A stretch of DNA of 64,000 nucleotides from Chloranthus sessilifolius (GCA_021018995.1 CM037590.1:82120097-82184096); one strand, 5' to 3'; counted from the first letter of the stretch, positions 1 through 11,599 are shown. Translations and numbers: made by a program. Notes: generated from the sequence alone by a model not told the origin.

Positions 1-104
1 TCGAAGATGACGGGGCCTAAACCGAAGCACTAAAGGCACTAATCGAGGGACTCGGGATGTGAGAAACGCTTCAAATTTAGGTTGTTGTGGCTTGAAACCA
101 ACCT

Positions 105-236
105 TGCCCAACTAATACATGCGCCAAAGCAAAAATTCCCTAAATAAGGCTGGCACAACTATTATTTGCGCAACTAATACTTGCGCTAGTGTTCTTTTGG
201 GGATTTTTGCATTGGCGCAACTAATACTTGCACAAA
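105..236. repeat. Cluster of four copies of the Tat-family palindrome in the Tat-3 leader
   Basis: Imperfect copies of the palindrome with arms TGGCGCAACTA and TAGTTGCGCCA lie at about 105-125, 151-173, 166-188 and 212-236; two share their TTGCGCAA junction. The equivalent Tat-2 leader position (27566-27683) has three copies. Function is not known. Confidence 0.8.
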
Positions 237-741
237 GCAAAACTGGGTTTCCAGAACTCTTGACAGCAGCCACTTCCTCCCGAAATGAGTCTCTAAATTG
301 GTTTTTTGGGGAAGCTAGGCTTCTGAGGACTGACTGTTTTTAGTGGATCGATTATCTCCTCACCGAACCTAAGGGATGTGAGTCTGGTATAACTCGCTAG
401 CACGCTCCCCAAGGGTTTTATGCTTTGTAGAATAGGTGACCCACCCAATCTACCTCAGGTGCAAGTGCCTTCTCAGATACTAGGTAGGCTGGGACTTTTC
501 TAGATCATCACCACTAGGGGTTGCCGCCATACTAAGACCCCGGTGATTGTATGTGTCCCTAAATATCCCAACCCTTTAAAATCTACCCTGCAAAAAAATA
601 AGTTAAATCCCCTTTTGTTGGTTCAATGTTATTTTTCACTTTTAAGGAAATTTTCTTAAGTTCAAAGACCGAGAGTGGTGATCCCGTGCCGCCTCTATGG
701 ACCGGCATTCACTGGCGAAATATGGTTACGGAGTTAAAAGC

Positions 742-905
742 GCAAGTAGGCCCGTCAAACGGCTAAGGCACTTAAAATGATAGAAATATAAAAAAATTAA
801 ATGACAATATACAAGTAGTCTAAGGTACTTGAAATGATGGAAATATAAAGAAATTGAATGACGGTGTGCAAGTAGGCCCGCCAAATAGCTAAAGCTTGTA
901 AATGA
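742..905 (-). repeat. Short tandem repeat in the Tat-3 leader
   Basis: A unit of roughly 50-75 bp, carrying the words CAAGTAGGCCCG, AAATGAT(A/G)GAAATATAAA and AAATGAC, recurs two to three times. The same repeat lies in the Tat-2 leader at about 24750-24915 in the other orientation, so it belongs to the family leader. No coding potential seen. Confidence 0.65.
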
Positions 906-1037
906 CATAAAAGTAGGGGTAAGTAAAATGACTTAATCGGATGGGTGAGTAAAAAAAATAAATAAATAACAGCAATAAAAGGGTTAGTAAATCAAAAAAT
1001 AAAGAGGCCAAATTCAAGAGAAAACTCTACTAGCTAA

Positions 1038-1057
1038 TCCCTAGCAGAGTCGCCATC
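1038..1057 (-). other. Primer-binding site of Tat-3
   Basis: Directly inside the LTR end, the minus strand reads GATGGCGACTCTGCTAGGG. From memory this resembles the TGGCGACTCTGCTGGGG-type site of Ogre/Tat elements, attributed to a tRNA-Arg primer. The Tat-2 equivalent is at 24590-24612. Confidence 0.7.
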
Positions 1058-2497
1058 TGTGCAACTGTGAGATTTTTGACGATCCCGTCGTGACGATGGG
1101 CTCGCTAACAAAAATATAGAGTAGCCACCCAGAGCTTTTGGTGTCTCGGGAAACCTAGATCAATTTTATAAGCACCAAAGTGCCACAAATATGACTCTGA
1201 ATTTGGTCCACACCAAAGGTTCTTGGGTAGGGGCTTCGGTTATCGATTGGGAAGGTTTTAGGCACCCAATCAACCCACTAAATGTGGTCTCTACTTATGA
1301 CCAAAATAAAAATAATACAAAAGAAAAGACAAAGGTTTCCTCTTACCCAAATGGGTCTTAAGATCCTATTTGTGCCCCTCCATTCCTATCAAAAACTCAG
1401 CGGCATAACGGCACAAATGGAAGGATAGAGGAGAAACCAAGAAGGTAGAGGAATAGAGGGGAGAGCCGAAGCTCTCATGCCCTTGTTGTACCATTGTGGA
1501 GCCTTACGTTGGCTTGCTTCAGTGAGCTTTTGAAGGCTTGTATGGTATGGAATGGGGTTCTAACTCCTAAGGCTTGATAGCTAAGAGGTAGAGGGAGAAG
1601 GCAAATGGGTAGTGCACACCTAAACTAGCGGATCTAAGGTGGAAAATATGGCTCAAAGGAGGTTTTGGAATTCTAGATTTTATATGGGAATGGTGCACTA
1701 AAGGGAGGGGGATTCTATTTATAGGAAAAGGGTGGGTTAGGAGGTTATTTAGAGGCTAAGCAAGATTAGGAGTTAGGTAATCTAGCATCTAAGGTTTCCT
1801 AGGGTTTTGGAGCCTTGAAACATGTAAAGAGGTGCTCCAATGGTGGATGATAAGGTGGGGCTTTAAACTACTTAAGGAGTTGCACATAGATAGTAAATGA
1901 GTGCAACAGAACTAGCAAAATATACTCCAAAGGTCAAGATGGTCAACAAGTCAAACCCCAATCTCAATTTTCGAGGTAAAGATACACAGTTACTGTTATA
2001 CAGTAAAATAGTGCCTAGAAGTTGGCTCCCTGAGGTGGGTCCACATTTAGCACTGACACAACTATTAGTTGCACCAAATCCCTAAGGGGCTTACATGAAA
2101 TTACTATTTTGCCCTTCGAGTTCAGAACGTCATATCTTTGCGCACGCAGCTCCGATTGGAGTGATTCTTGGCCTGTTGGAAAGCTGAGAACCTCTACTTT
2201 TTAATGGTATGAGAATTGATCATAGTAGAAGGTCACAGCTAGTCTCGTCTCCAAGCTCTTTATCTATTGCTCGGGAAGGCTAGGTTTAGGTCCGGGATGG
2301 GTTCTAAGGGTCGGGATTGGTTTCTAAGGATTCGAGAAGGCTCCTAAAGGATCTAGGGTGATTCCTAAGGGTTTGGAGTGGATCCTAAGGTTTTGAAAGG
2401 ATTCCTAAGGGTTTCATGCATGCCATCAAAAGCTTGGAGACGCGCCTCTCTCAAAATGTGTTTTGATCTGGCCTTGGGCCAAATTTGGGTGTCTACA
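1058..2497 (-). repeat. 5' LTR of Tat-3
   Basis: About 1.44 kb, starting TGTAGACACCCAAATTTGG (minus strand, from 2497) and ending GTTGCACA at 1058. A TATAAATA box lies at 1716-1723 (minus strand), at the same place as in the Tat-2 LTRs. It has one copy of the family palindrome (2054-2077), whereas each Tat-2 LTR has three. It is somewhat shorter than the Tat-2 LTRs (1597 and 1586 bp). Confidence 0.88.
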
Positions 2498-3786
2498 AGC
2501 TCATCAACAAATCCCAATGTTCACAAAACTCATTAAAAAAATTGATAAGACTAAGCCTAATTAATTACAAAGAACATAGCCAACAAGTGTTTGGCTAAGG
2601 AAGAAGAAAAAAAATAGAAAAAGAAGTGATCAAACCCTAACCCTAATCTGCTCGAGCTCACAGCTGACTGAGGTTGAAGGAGAAATATTTTTCAAAGTTA
2701 AATTTATAGCATATATACTCAGTCACTAATGCCTTAGCCAAGAAAAGATTAAACCCTAATTTTCTAGAAGATGTGGCTTGGTTACAACCCGTGGATGCCT
2801 TAGGATGTGTGCATCGAGATCAGGGCCTCGAGATGTGTGCCCTAAACCTGGACATCAAAATCCCTAAAAGGTCCCTAAGTAAAGACTGAGAAGTGGAGAG
2901 CCCGAGCTTCACGGGGCTGGCTTTATTCTTTTAATGTAGTCGCACAGTTGTAGAGTGCTCGCGAGGTGGGAGTTGGCTTGGAAGGTTTATCACTCGCACA
3001 GAAGGATTTTCCATGTCGCATAGCTGAGCTTTAGATATTTCGCTCGCGTAGGTGTCGCATGGATGAATTACTAAATTTTGTACCTCGCTTGGATAAGCCT
3101 TGAGTTCTCGCTCGATTGTTCGCCATGATAGATTTGTCGCTTCGCGTGGTTGGCTTTGACACTGTAGTGTGCGAGAGTTGCGTAAGAGCTTTTCTAGGCA
3201 TCTCTCTCCTCCAGAGCTATGCGAAAGCTGCCCGAGCGGCTGGAGCCTTATATCTAAATGAGCTGCGCGAGAACTCTTCGCACGACATTTCTTAGGCTTT
3301 TCTACCATGGACTCCACGAGAGCCTCGTGACATGAACTAAGAGTGAATTGCCCTGACTTCGTGAGAACTTCACGAAAAGGATTTCTAAAGCTCCTCTTCA
3401 GTGAGCTACGGAGCTAACTTTATTGTAGATTTGAACAGCGCGAGGTAGCATTTCTTCTATGCGAGATAATACTTTTGTTCCTCTGCTGTAATGCATATGC
3501 TGTTGTTGGGGATTTCTCCACTCACATCATACTTCTCTCATCTACTAGACTTCCTTGGTCTATCATGACATGTAAAAAGTCACCATGGTGTTACATCAGT
3601 CTTTGGCTCAGCAGTCATCCTTGGCTTGAATTCTCTCTTTTTGGCACCAAAGGCATGGACTTTGTATTAAGTTGCACAAATTATTACTAACTATAAAACA
3701 AGCTAAACAATGAGTTATTAGTCAACTTCAAAGTGTAGTAAAGGCTAGGTTAAGAGGTGAAAAGTGATATTTTTCAGTGAATAACA
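2498..3786 (-). repeat. Athila-type LTR, subfamily D, truncated, antisense
   Basis: The minus strand from 3786 begins TGTTATTCACTGAAAAAT, then a CACTTTTCACCTCTTAACC stretch. This is the same opening as the other Athila-type LTRs here (TG..., GTGAAAAAT, CATTTTTCACC..TAACC at 5445, 25136 and 32406). The other end is cut by Tat-3 at 2498, so the rest should lie left of the window. It carries its own CG-motif array (2935-3470) and a TATAAAT box (2702-2708, minus) at the spacing seen in the other three subfamilies. It sits inside Tat-1. No real gene is seen in it. Confidence 0.7.
2935..3470 (-). repeat. CG-core motif array of Athila-type LTR D
   Basis: Many short words built on CTCGC / GCGAG / TCGCA recur in both orientations over about 530 bp, for example TCGCATAG, GCTCGCG, TGCGCGAG and CTCGTGA. 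The array lies about 230 bp upstream (minus strand) of the TATA-like box at 2702-2708. It is the D-subfamily counterpart of the arrays in LTRs A, B and C. Confidence 0.6.
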
Positions 3787-5444
3787 TACACCCTATTTTT
3801 TCCCCTCATCAACCCAATATATACCCATTTTTTCTTCCACATCAACCCCATTCATGCTCAATTTCTCCCCTACATCAACCGAAGTCATGCCCAATTTTCC
3901 TCTCATATCAACCCAATCATGGTCTCCGCCCCATACATCTCCCCCATCGGAGGAGCCATCTACATCCACCCCCATATCCAACCCCATGGCCATCATGGAA
4001 GAAATGATAAGCCCTTTTATGGCATGGAAGGCTTCTCAAAGTCACCCTATTGCACCCTAAACATCCTCAAATCTCCAACAAACCCTCCAGAATCTCCACA
4101 CCCTATCCACCCAAAACACCAATCCCAATCAACCACCCATAATCCACACCACCCAAGGTTCCCATCATCAACTATTGAACCACCCAAGTGGGCCTCAAAG
4201 GCCCCCCCTATCCAAACCCAAGCCCATTCAAGCCCAAACCCAAGGGCCATATTCTCAAATCAGCCATCATTCCCCCAATTTCCCACATACACCCACACCC
4301 AACAAACACACTCCATTCCCCCTCAAATGGCTAATCCATTCCACCCAACTCACCAACCTGGTATGAGTCATATCCATCCACAACCATCACACCCAACCCA
4401 ACATGGGAATCCATCTCAAACCATCAACCATCCCTAATTTACACATCCCTTCCTCCCCCCCAAACTAAATCATTCAAATCCCCAACAAGTACAGTGGCCT
4501 CACCAAGCACCCACTCAACCCCTCCAAAATCCACAATTCACACATCCTCTCACCCCACAAACCAATCATCAAAGCTTTCTCCAATGGCCTCACCAAGCAT
4601 TCACTCAACCCATTCAAAATCCACCAGATAACCTCACCCTTCCTCCAGCTTTGTTGATGTGGGCCATCAATATGAGGAAAATGAGGCCCAAAATAGTGAG
4701 GCCTACATTGGGACATTTTCCAATTTCAACCCACCTTCACCAATTTACAGGCACCCGGGAATGATTGGGGACAGCCTATTGGGGGAACAACCCTGACACA
4801 ACCATCTACGGAGTTCAAGCTGCTAAGGGAGCAAATGGATAAAATAAAAAACTAGTTGATGAAGATGGGAGGAACTGAGATCCATGCTACTGACTTCTCA
4901 TATTTGTGCTTGTTTTTCGAGGTACCATTGCCGCCCAAGTTCAAAGTGATGTAATTTGATAAATACAATGGCACCACAACCCTATTGTCCACCTGAAATC
5001 ATATTATGAAGGCATGTGCCAGTATGGCAGAGATGAGCGACTCCTCATCAAAGTGTTCCATAAAAGCCTTACGGGCCCAACATTAAGATGGTTCACCTCT
5101 ATTTAACCATCCATGATAAAAACGTGGAAAGACTTAACCCACCTGTTTCAAGAGCAATATGTCTACAATATTAACATCGAGCCGCACAAATCTAACTTAG
5201 CTCGATTGAAACAGAAATTCGATGAGACTTTTAATGAGTATCTTGGAAGGTGGAGGGCCTTGGCAACTCAGGTAAGGAACCACATACTAGATGAGGAACA
5301 AATTGAGATGATCTAAAAAATTGAGCTTCTCGTCATCTTCAATTTTCTGGTGTACCAACAACAGGCTAGTTTCGCTGACCTAGTAAGAAACACCAATCGC
5401 TGTGAAGATGTGGTAAGAGAGGGTCGATTGAATAGAATAGTGGC
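3787..5444 (+). pseudogene. gag: Tat-1 gag, broken
   Basis: The first part (3787-4740) is a Pro/His/Ser/Asn-rich low-complexity region like that of Tat-2 gag (28379-29590). The second part (about 4850-5444) encodes a Tat-type capsid core. The recognisable segments include an FDKYNGT-like motif near 4950, a short SMIKTWKDLTHLFQEQYVYN stretch near 5110 and a FDETFNEYLGRWRALATQV stretch near 5215. In this clade Gag builds the cytoplasmic virus-like particle. The region ends at TSD GTGGC (5440-5444), where Athila-A is inserted, and resumes at 19547. It is broken in several places. Confidence 0.82.
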
Positions 5445-5698
5445 TATTGACAAGTGAAAAATACCATTTTTCACCCCTAAACTTAAGTCTTGATAGACCT
5501 TTGAGAGAACTAAATAAGTGTTTTAAGTGCCTATGTTGCAGCTAACAATAAAGATAGGCTTAACCATAAAAGCAGCTTAAAAGTGCCAAAAAGATGACAA
5601 TCCATGTCAGTCCAAAGAAAGGAAGTGAAGAAACAACCTCATCAGCTGTTGAAAGGTCTAAAGTAAAGAGGCAAAGACCTGTAAGCGAAGCAGGGAAC

Positions 5699-5946
5699 AA
5701 TTCGAACAGAGAAATGCACTACAGAGTTCTTTTCGCAAAGAACCTTGAACTCTGCGAAAAGGACTAAAACTCCAGGCGTAGCTTTCGAAGAGCATCTGAA
5801 CTCTTCGAAGAGAAGATTAAACTTTGCGAAAAGGAGAAAACACAATTCGAAGAGAGATTGAACATTGCAAAAAGAGCTTCAGAAGTCATTGAACTTTGCG
5901 AAAAGGCCCCTAAGCTCTGCGAAAAGGTATTCCGGAGATTCGCAGC
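5699..5946 (+). repeat. CG-core motif array of Athila-A 5' LTR
   Basis: About ten copies of TTTGCGAAAAGG / CTCTGCGAAAAGG and TTCGAAGAG-type words, with reverse forms such as TTCGCAAAG, in 250 bp. The array lies about 310 bp upstream of the TATAAAT box and is repeated in the 3' LTR near 17970-18230. The same TTTGCGAA words recur at 12915-13232 in front of the third ORF. Confidence 0.75.
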
Positions 5947-6254
5947 TTTAACAAGGGCAATTCAGTAATCTGTTGCACGCGTCCCAATGCATTTTAAAAC
6001 CTAGGGACATTCCAGAGGGTTCTAAGCATAAAGTGAAGGAATATTCCACCCCACGTGAGCACCTAGAGAGGGAATAACTTGGCGGGAACTTCTAGAAACT
6101 CTAACAAACTTTCAAAATGCATAACAGAATTGATGCCTTTTTCACCTGATTGGCCAGAATAGATCTCGATCCCCGTGCTCGACTATCATTGGTCAATACA
6201 GATCTGAGAACCTCTGATTGGTTGATACACATCTGAGCTGGACCTGGGGAAAGC

Positions 6255-6261
6255 TATAAAT
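6255..6261 (+). promoter_or_regulatory. TATA box of Athila-A 5' LTR
   Basis: GCTATAAAT within an otherwise GC-balanced stretch; the partner in the 3' LTR is TATAAAT at 18562-18568. Position within the LTR is conserved in both copies. Confidence 0.6.
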
Positions 6262-7246
6262 TGACGAAGCATTTGCCCAATTGAGGCATCCAGATTTTGA
6301 GTTTCATTTCTAATCCCCCATTTCCCAGCCAGACAGCTTATCTGTAATCCTTGTAATAGCCTACTTTGTACTTGCATTTAAGAGCTGTGAGATACTATCA
6401 GAACTCAAAGGAGAGTTTGCATCCACGATCGCAAATCGAGAGCTATTAAGCCGTGCTACTGTAAATTGTAAGGATGAATTTTAAAAGGTTGTCAGAACTA
6501 TGCATTCTCCATTGGACTCATGTCAAGGGTTCCTCCGATCTCCTCGGTACATTAGACTCCTTTAGATTCATTGTTGTGCATGCAATTTCCTTGATTCATT
6601 AATCTGTAAGAATTAGTGTTGGTAACCTAGTCTCTTACAAAGATTTGTAGTGATGTTTATTGTTCGAATTGAGGATTTGGATTAAAGACTATTGGATGGT
6701 TTGTGGCCATTAAAGTGGATGCACCATAGTCATAAGCCTAATCCTTGAATTAGATTTATCTCTCTTACATCTGTGCTTGTAGCCAGATGAAGATTGGATC
6801 ACCTCTGTTGAGCTGCAGTTATTCTCATTAGATTTCAAAGACCAAATTAGATTTAGATATTACTTCTCCATCTTTGTTTCAATCACTCCCCCAACTCGGA
6901 TCTGGATCATTTAGTTTAAATTTTTCTTTGTTTTTAGTTTGTTAAACGTGACAAATTCAAACCTCTCATCTTATCAGCTTTCTAGATAGGATAAGAAGCC
7001 AGATCTGGTAGCACAAATCTGGAGGTTTATCTTACATTTTAGACAAATTCTCTGTGGATGATCTTTCACTCACTTACTTTTAAAACTTGCTACAATTGGC
7101 CCTGATCTTGCAGGCTAATTCTCTTCTAACTGTGCTGATATTTCTTTATTTGTTTATATAGTCTAGAGCCACTGTAATTTAGTAGCTATAAATCTATTTT
7201 CAAAACTCACATAAATCAAGCACACTAAGAAGCAACAACAAGTTTT

Positions 7247-7265
7247 TAGCGCCGTTGCCGGGGAA
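7247..7265 (+). other. Primer-binding site of Athila-A (tRNA-Asp type)
   Basis: TAGCGCCGTTGCCGGGGAA lies 7 bp inside the LTR end. It matches the TGGCGCCGTTGCCGGGGAA site known for Athila elements, complementary to the 3' end of tRNA-Asp. Confidence 0.85.
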
Positions 7266-7503
7266 TTTATTCTAAAATAGATAGACCTAAGTTTTCATTT
7301 TAATTTTTATCAGTACTAAACTATTCTATTGTTTATACTTGTGCAGTTATTCATATTCAGGTTTTTAAAGAAGGGAAATTACTGAAAGGAATTCTGAAGG
7401 TTTGCTGTGCATAATCAGATTTTTTTGTTCTGAGTTGTATGTTTGGTAGGAGGACTCTCAGCCCTGAGATTCTCCCATTGAATTTAGAAGTTGAAAGGCT
7501 ACT

Positions 7504-9053
7504 ATGAACCAAACAAACAACACAGAATTCTGCTACTATGGGTGAAGAACCTCGACTTTTGAGGGATTACTTTTCACCTGGTGCTTATAATTCCCCCTTT
7601 TGCATTCAATTTCCTACTGTTGAAGGAAATTATGAGATCAAGTCATCAACTATCCAAATGCTTCCTTCTTTCCATGGGTTGAGTAAGGAAGACCCATACA
7701 AACATGTGGATGAATTCTTGGCTCTTTACACCACATTCAACATAGCTGGGTCGGTCTATAAACCAAGCTTAGGCTCTTTCCTTTTTCATTAAAGGATAAA
7801 GCTAGAGCATGGTTATCCATGTTAGCACCAAACAGTATCACTTCTTGGAATGATTTGCAGTGTCAATTCTTAGCCAAATATTTCCCAATGTCTAAAACAA
7901 GCCAATTGAGACAAAGTATCATTTCATTCTCCCAAAACTCAACTGAAACTTTCCATGAAGCATGGGAAAGATTCAAGGAACTGTTAAGGCAATGTCCTCA
8001 TCATCAAATTCCTAGGTGGCAGCTGGTTCAAAGCTTCTATCAAGGAATTGATCAAAAAGGCAAAAATATGGTGGATGCCTCCTGTGGAGGCACTTACTTG
8101 CAAAAAATAGTTGAAGAGGTTTGAGACTTATTTGAAGTGATTGGTGAAAACTCAACTCATTAGGAATCTCTGTCAAGAGAAATTGAAAATCCTGCTAGGT
8201 AGAACAACCACCAACCCACCAAAGGGAAGATCTATGAGGTGAATGAGTTGGAAAGAAAGATGGACAATCTAACCACAAAGTTTGATAGATTGATGGACTC
8301 ACTTAAAACTCTAAATATTTCAAGAGTAGAGGAGGCATGTCTGATATGCTAGTCCCCTACTCATTCACTTGACCAATGTCCTACTGCATCACAGTTCCCA
8401 GATTTAATGGTGGAACAAGCTCATGCTGCTCAATCATTTGGACAGATGCAGTCAAATGAATATCCATGGAGGGCACACCCCAATTTGAGGTGGAACCAAG
8501 GGAATTACCATTCCCAACAACAGCAACAACCAAAGAATCAAATGCCTTTCAAAACTGCACAGCCATATCAACAGAATTTTTATGTCAAACCAAACTTTTA
8601 GCAGCCCATTCCACAACAACCTGTGCAGCAGTCTGCCCCAGTTTAAAACCCTTCCAGGTCCCTTTCTTTTGAAGATCAAGTCCTAAATTCACTTCAGAAT
8701 TTAGGATCTTTAACTCAAACTGTGAATTTTCACAGCCAGAGCATAAAGAAGATTGAAGAAACATTGGGACAGCTTTCAAATACCTTGACAAAAAGAGAGG
8801 AAGGAAAGTTACCCAGCCAACCTTTGAACAATCCCAAAGGATAGTTCATGGTTGGAGAAGCTTCTAATTCACATGAAAAAGTAAAAACTGTCACCACTTT
8901 GAGAAGTGGAAAAATGATAGATAACAAAGTGGGTACTGAAGAAGAAAGAAATGAGGAAGAGGATAAAGATATGCAAGAAGAGCATAGTGATAGCAAGATG
9001 ATGTACCTCGAAAAACCAAAAATGAAAAACAGAAAAGTAAAAAAATTTTGAAA
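7504..9053 (+). pseudogene. gag: Athila-A gag, broken
   Basis: The frame opens near ATG 7504/7538 with RDYFSPG and FCIQFPTVEGNYEIKS segments typical of Athila gag. It continues through a capsid region (LAKYFPMSKTSQLRQ near 7875, ETFHEAWERFKELLRQCPHH near 7950) and a single zinc-knuckle-like CLIC..THSLDQCP near 8338-8390. A Gln/Asn-rich stretch (8500-8600) and a Lys/Glu-rich charged tail (8850-9050) follow. Gag packages the element RNA. It has several breaks. Confidence 0.85.
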
Positions 9054-9320
9054 ACACTTCTAAAGTCAAGATGAAAGATTAGTTCCTCATTTACCATTTC
9101 CTCATGCAATGAAATCAGATCCCTTTGATAAAGGGAACACAAAATAGATGAGATGATGGAGACTTTCAAGCAAGTCAAGATAAATTTACCTTTGCTTGAG
9201 GCAATCAAACAAATTCCAAGATATGCAAAATTTTGAAAGATGTTTGCACTCACAAAAGACAGTCTAGGATAGCTTGTCCAAAAAGGTCTTTCTTGTGGAA
9301 AGAATTAACTGTGTTATCCA

Positions 9321-9984
9321 TTGCTACACCTCCTAAACTTTAAGATCCCTGGAATCCCCACAATCCCTTGCATTATTGGGGAACACACCATTGAAAAGGC
9401 TTTATTAGATCTGGTGCTAGTGTCAACCTACTTCCATATTCTATATGAGAAACTAGGTTTGGGAGAATTAAAACCCACTCATGTGGTGTTACAACTAGCG
9501 AGAGATCCGAAAGAAAGCCAGAGGGATGATTGAAGATGTATTGGTGGGATTAGATAAATTCTTCTATCCTGATTTTCTAGTTTTGGATATGGAACCAACT
9601 AAAAAAACTTCCATCCCTATCATTTTGGGAAGACCATTCACAGCTCTGACAAATGCTTGCATTCAATGCAGGTCTGGTATTATGGAAGTCTCATTTGGAA
9701 ACATGAAGGTAAAATTAAATGTTTATAATGCAGTCACACAACCTCAATTCAGCTCTGAAGAATGTTTTCATGTTGATCTATTGGATGAACTTGTGGAAGG
9801 GACTTTACAACAATTTCTGCAGGGTGAAGACTTCACCACAGATGTTAAAGATGCTTGGGGATATGCTGAAAATAAAGCAAGTTGTATCTCAAATTCTGAG
9901 GAAATAAATGTTGTGCAAGGAACTCTTAATCAAGAAGTTTCTCTTCTTGAAACCTGCTACTCTCCCCTTTCCACAAACATCTAA
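9321..9984 (+). pseudogene. pro: Athila-A protease region, broken
   Basis: The segments match the retropepsin region of Athila/Calypso elements: IPGIPTIPCIIGEHTIEKA, then LLDL, LYEKLGLGELKPT, then IEDVLVGLDKFFYPDFLVLD, IPIILGRPFTAL and CRSGIMEVSFGNMKVKL. It would cleave the Gag-Pol polyprotein. It lies between gag and RT, as in the family, with more than one break. The stretch 9908-10210 is the linker leading into RT. Confidence 0.83.
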
Positions 9985-10211
9985 GGTACCTTTGTTACCT
10001 TCTTTTCTCAGCCCACCTGATTTAGAACTAAAGCAGCTGCCAGAAAATTTGAAGTATGTGTTCTTAGGTAATCATAAATCATTGCCTGCCATTATTTCTT
10101 CCTCTCTCACAAAGGAGCAAGAGGAAGAGCTGTTGATAGTCTTGAAAGAACATAAAAGGGCAATTGGCTGGACTATTGCTGATTTAGGAGGAATTAGTCC
10201 AAATTGTTTGC

Positions 10212-10889
10212 ATGCACAAAATCTACTTGGAAGAAGATGCAAAGCCTTCTAGAGAAATGCAAAGAAGGTTGAACCCTCATATGCAAGAAGTGGTCATGAA
10301 AGAGGTTGTTAAGTTGTTGGATGCAGGGGTCATTTACCCCATTTCAGATTCAGCTTGGGTGGCACCTACACAGGTGGTACCTAAGAAATTTGGAATCACT
10401 GTTGTAACCTCAGATTCTGGTGAGCTTATGTCAACCGCAAACAAGCTGGATGGAGAGTCTGTATTGATTACGAGAAAATTAAATGCAATGACCAGAAAAG
10501 ACCATTTCCTCCTCCCATTCATTGATCAGATCTTAGATAAGCTAGCAGGAAAAGCTTATTACTGTTTTCTTGATGGTTACTCTGGTTACAACCAGATTCC
10601 TGTGTACCCACAAGATCAGGAAAAGACCATATTCACGTGCCTTTTTGGCACTTTTGCCTACAGAAGAATGCCTTTTGGTCTTTGTAATGCTCCTGCTACC
10701 TTCCAAAGATGCATGTATGCAATTTTTTCTGATATGATTGACCAATTTATGGAGATTTTTATGGATGATTTCTCAATCTATGGCAACAGTTTTTCCCAGT
10801 GTTTACACCATCTCAAATTGGTACTACAAAGATGCGAAGAAACCAATCTGGTTTTGAGCTGGGAAAAGAGCCATTTCATGGTCACCTAG
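10212..10889 (+). CDS. RT: Athila-A reverse transcriptase (open segment)
   Basis: This 225-codon open stretch covers most of the RT domain. Motifs in order are EVVKLLDAGVIYPISDSAWV, a PLPFIDQ-like segment (LLPFIDQILDKLAG), CFLDGYSGYNQIPV, FTCLFGTFAYRRMPFGLCNA, and the catalytic FMDDFSIYG. It copies element RNA into cDNA in the particle. The FMDD form is usual in Athila, in contrast to YVDD in chromoviruses. The ORF ends inside the thumb/connection region, where pol goes on in broken form. Confidence 0.92.
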   Translation: MHKIYLEEDAKPSREMQRRLNPHMQEVVMKEVVKLLDAGVIYPISDSAWVAPTQVVPKKFGITVVTSDSGELMSTANKLDGESVLITRKLNAMTRKDHFLLPFIDQILDKLAGKAYYCFLDGYSGYNQIPVYPQDQEKTIFTCLFGTFAYRRMPFGLCNAPATFQRCMYAIFSDMIDQFMEIFMDDFSIYGNSFSQCLHHLKLVLQRCEETNLVLSWEKSHFMVT

Positions 10890-11500
10890 GGCATTGTCCT
10901 AGGCCATGTTGTTTCCCATAAGGGCATTGAGGTGGACAAAGTAAAAATTAAGTTAATTGCACATTTACCACCTCCCAAAACTGTTAAACAAATCAGAAGT
11001 TTTTTAGGACATCTTTGGATTTTCTGAAGGTTCATCAAGGACTTCAAGAAATAACTAAACCTCTTTGTCATTTCTTTGTGCCAAGATGTCCCTTTTGTTT
11101 TCAATAATGAATGCATGAAGGCTTTTGAATTCCTAAAAAGCCCGATTTCAACTCCAATATTGCGTCTCCAGATTATTCATTACCTTTTGAACTGTGTGAT
11201 GCATCGACTTATGCTTTGGGAGCATCCTTGGACGAGAAAAGATAAGCTGCCTCATGTTATAGCTTATGCCGAGATCAATGATTGATGCACAGCTCAATTA
11301 CACAACAACCGAGAAGGAGCTGCGGCAATTGTTTTACTTTAGAAAATTAGTCATATGTCTTGGGTTCACAAATAGTGGTGTTCATGACCACTCGCTTGAA
11401 ATACCTTCGTCTAAGAAGGACACCAAACCAAGATTAATCGTGGATTCTCCTATTACAGAATTTGATCTCTGATTAAAGATAAAAAGAGGTGGAGAATGGT
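10890..11500 (+). pseudogene. RNaseH: Athila-A RT connection and RNase H region, broken
   Basis: Segments recognisable in several frames include the connection motif around 10900-11060, LCDASTYALGASL-like remains near 11190-11240 and HVIAYA..INDAQLNYTTTEKE near 11250-11310, the latter being the conserved RNase H core of gypsy elements. It would remove RNA from the RNA/DNA hybrid. Several breaks. Confidence 0.75.
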
Positions 11501-11599
11501 GGTGATCACCTCTCCGAATTTTAATCAGAGATTGATAGGTTGCCTATCAATGAATCTTTCCACGATGAGCAACTTTTGCCATTAGTGAACACACTCCTT

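Larger units (their letters stand above)
1..2497 (-). mobile_element. Tat-3: 5' end of an antisense Tat/Ogre-type LTR retrotransposon (runs off left edge)
   Basis: Read on the minus strand, this is an LTR (1058-2497), a primer-binding site and about 1 kb of leader. The LTR matches the two Tat-2 LTRs (22993-24589 and 55754-57339) along its length, including the terminal TGTAGACACCC and the final GTTGCACA. The leader matches Tat-2 leader segments near 24590-25130 and 27280-27700 in reverse complement. Its outer end, at 2497, abuts an antisense Athila-type LTR, so Tat-3 inserted into that LTR. Gag and pol would lie left of the window. Family assignment rests on the shared LTR with Tat-2, whose pol is diagnostic. 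Confidence 0.88.
5445..7240 (+). repeat. 5' LTR of Athila-A
   Basis: About 1.8 kb, opening at TATTGACAAGTGAAAAAT (canonical start probably TGTTGACA) and ending AGCAACAACA. It pairs with 17721-19541. A TATAAAT box lies at 6255-6261. Upstream of it is the CG-motif array (5699-5946). The 3' part shares words with the other Athila-type LTRs here, e.g. GTGGCCATTAAAGTGGA and AAAACTTGCTACAA. Confidence 0.92.

Noticed and set aside
2631-2648. CCCTAACCCTAA resembles plant telomere repeat
   Set aside because: Only about two units, inside an LTR; too short for a telomeric tract.
2931-3317. 128-codon minus-strand frame
   Set aside because: It lies in the CG-motif array of the Athila-D LTR; composition is driven by the repeated words.
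3475-3690. 71-codon frame, possible small gene
   Set aside because: Within the antisense Athila-D LTR, no motif, not supported by context.
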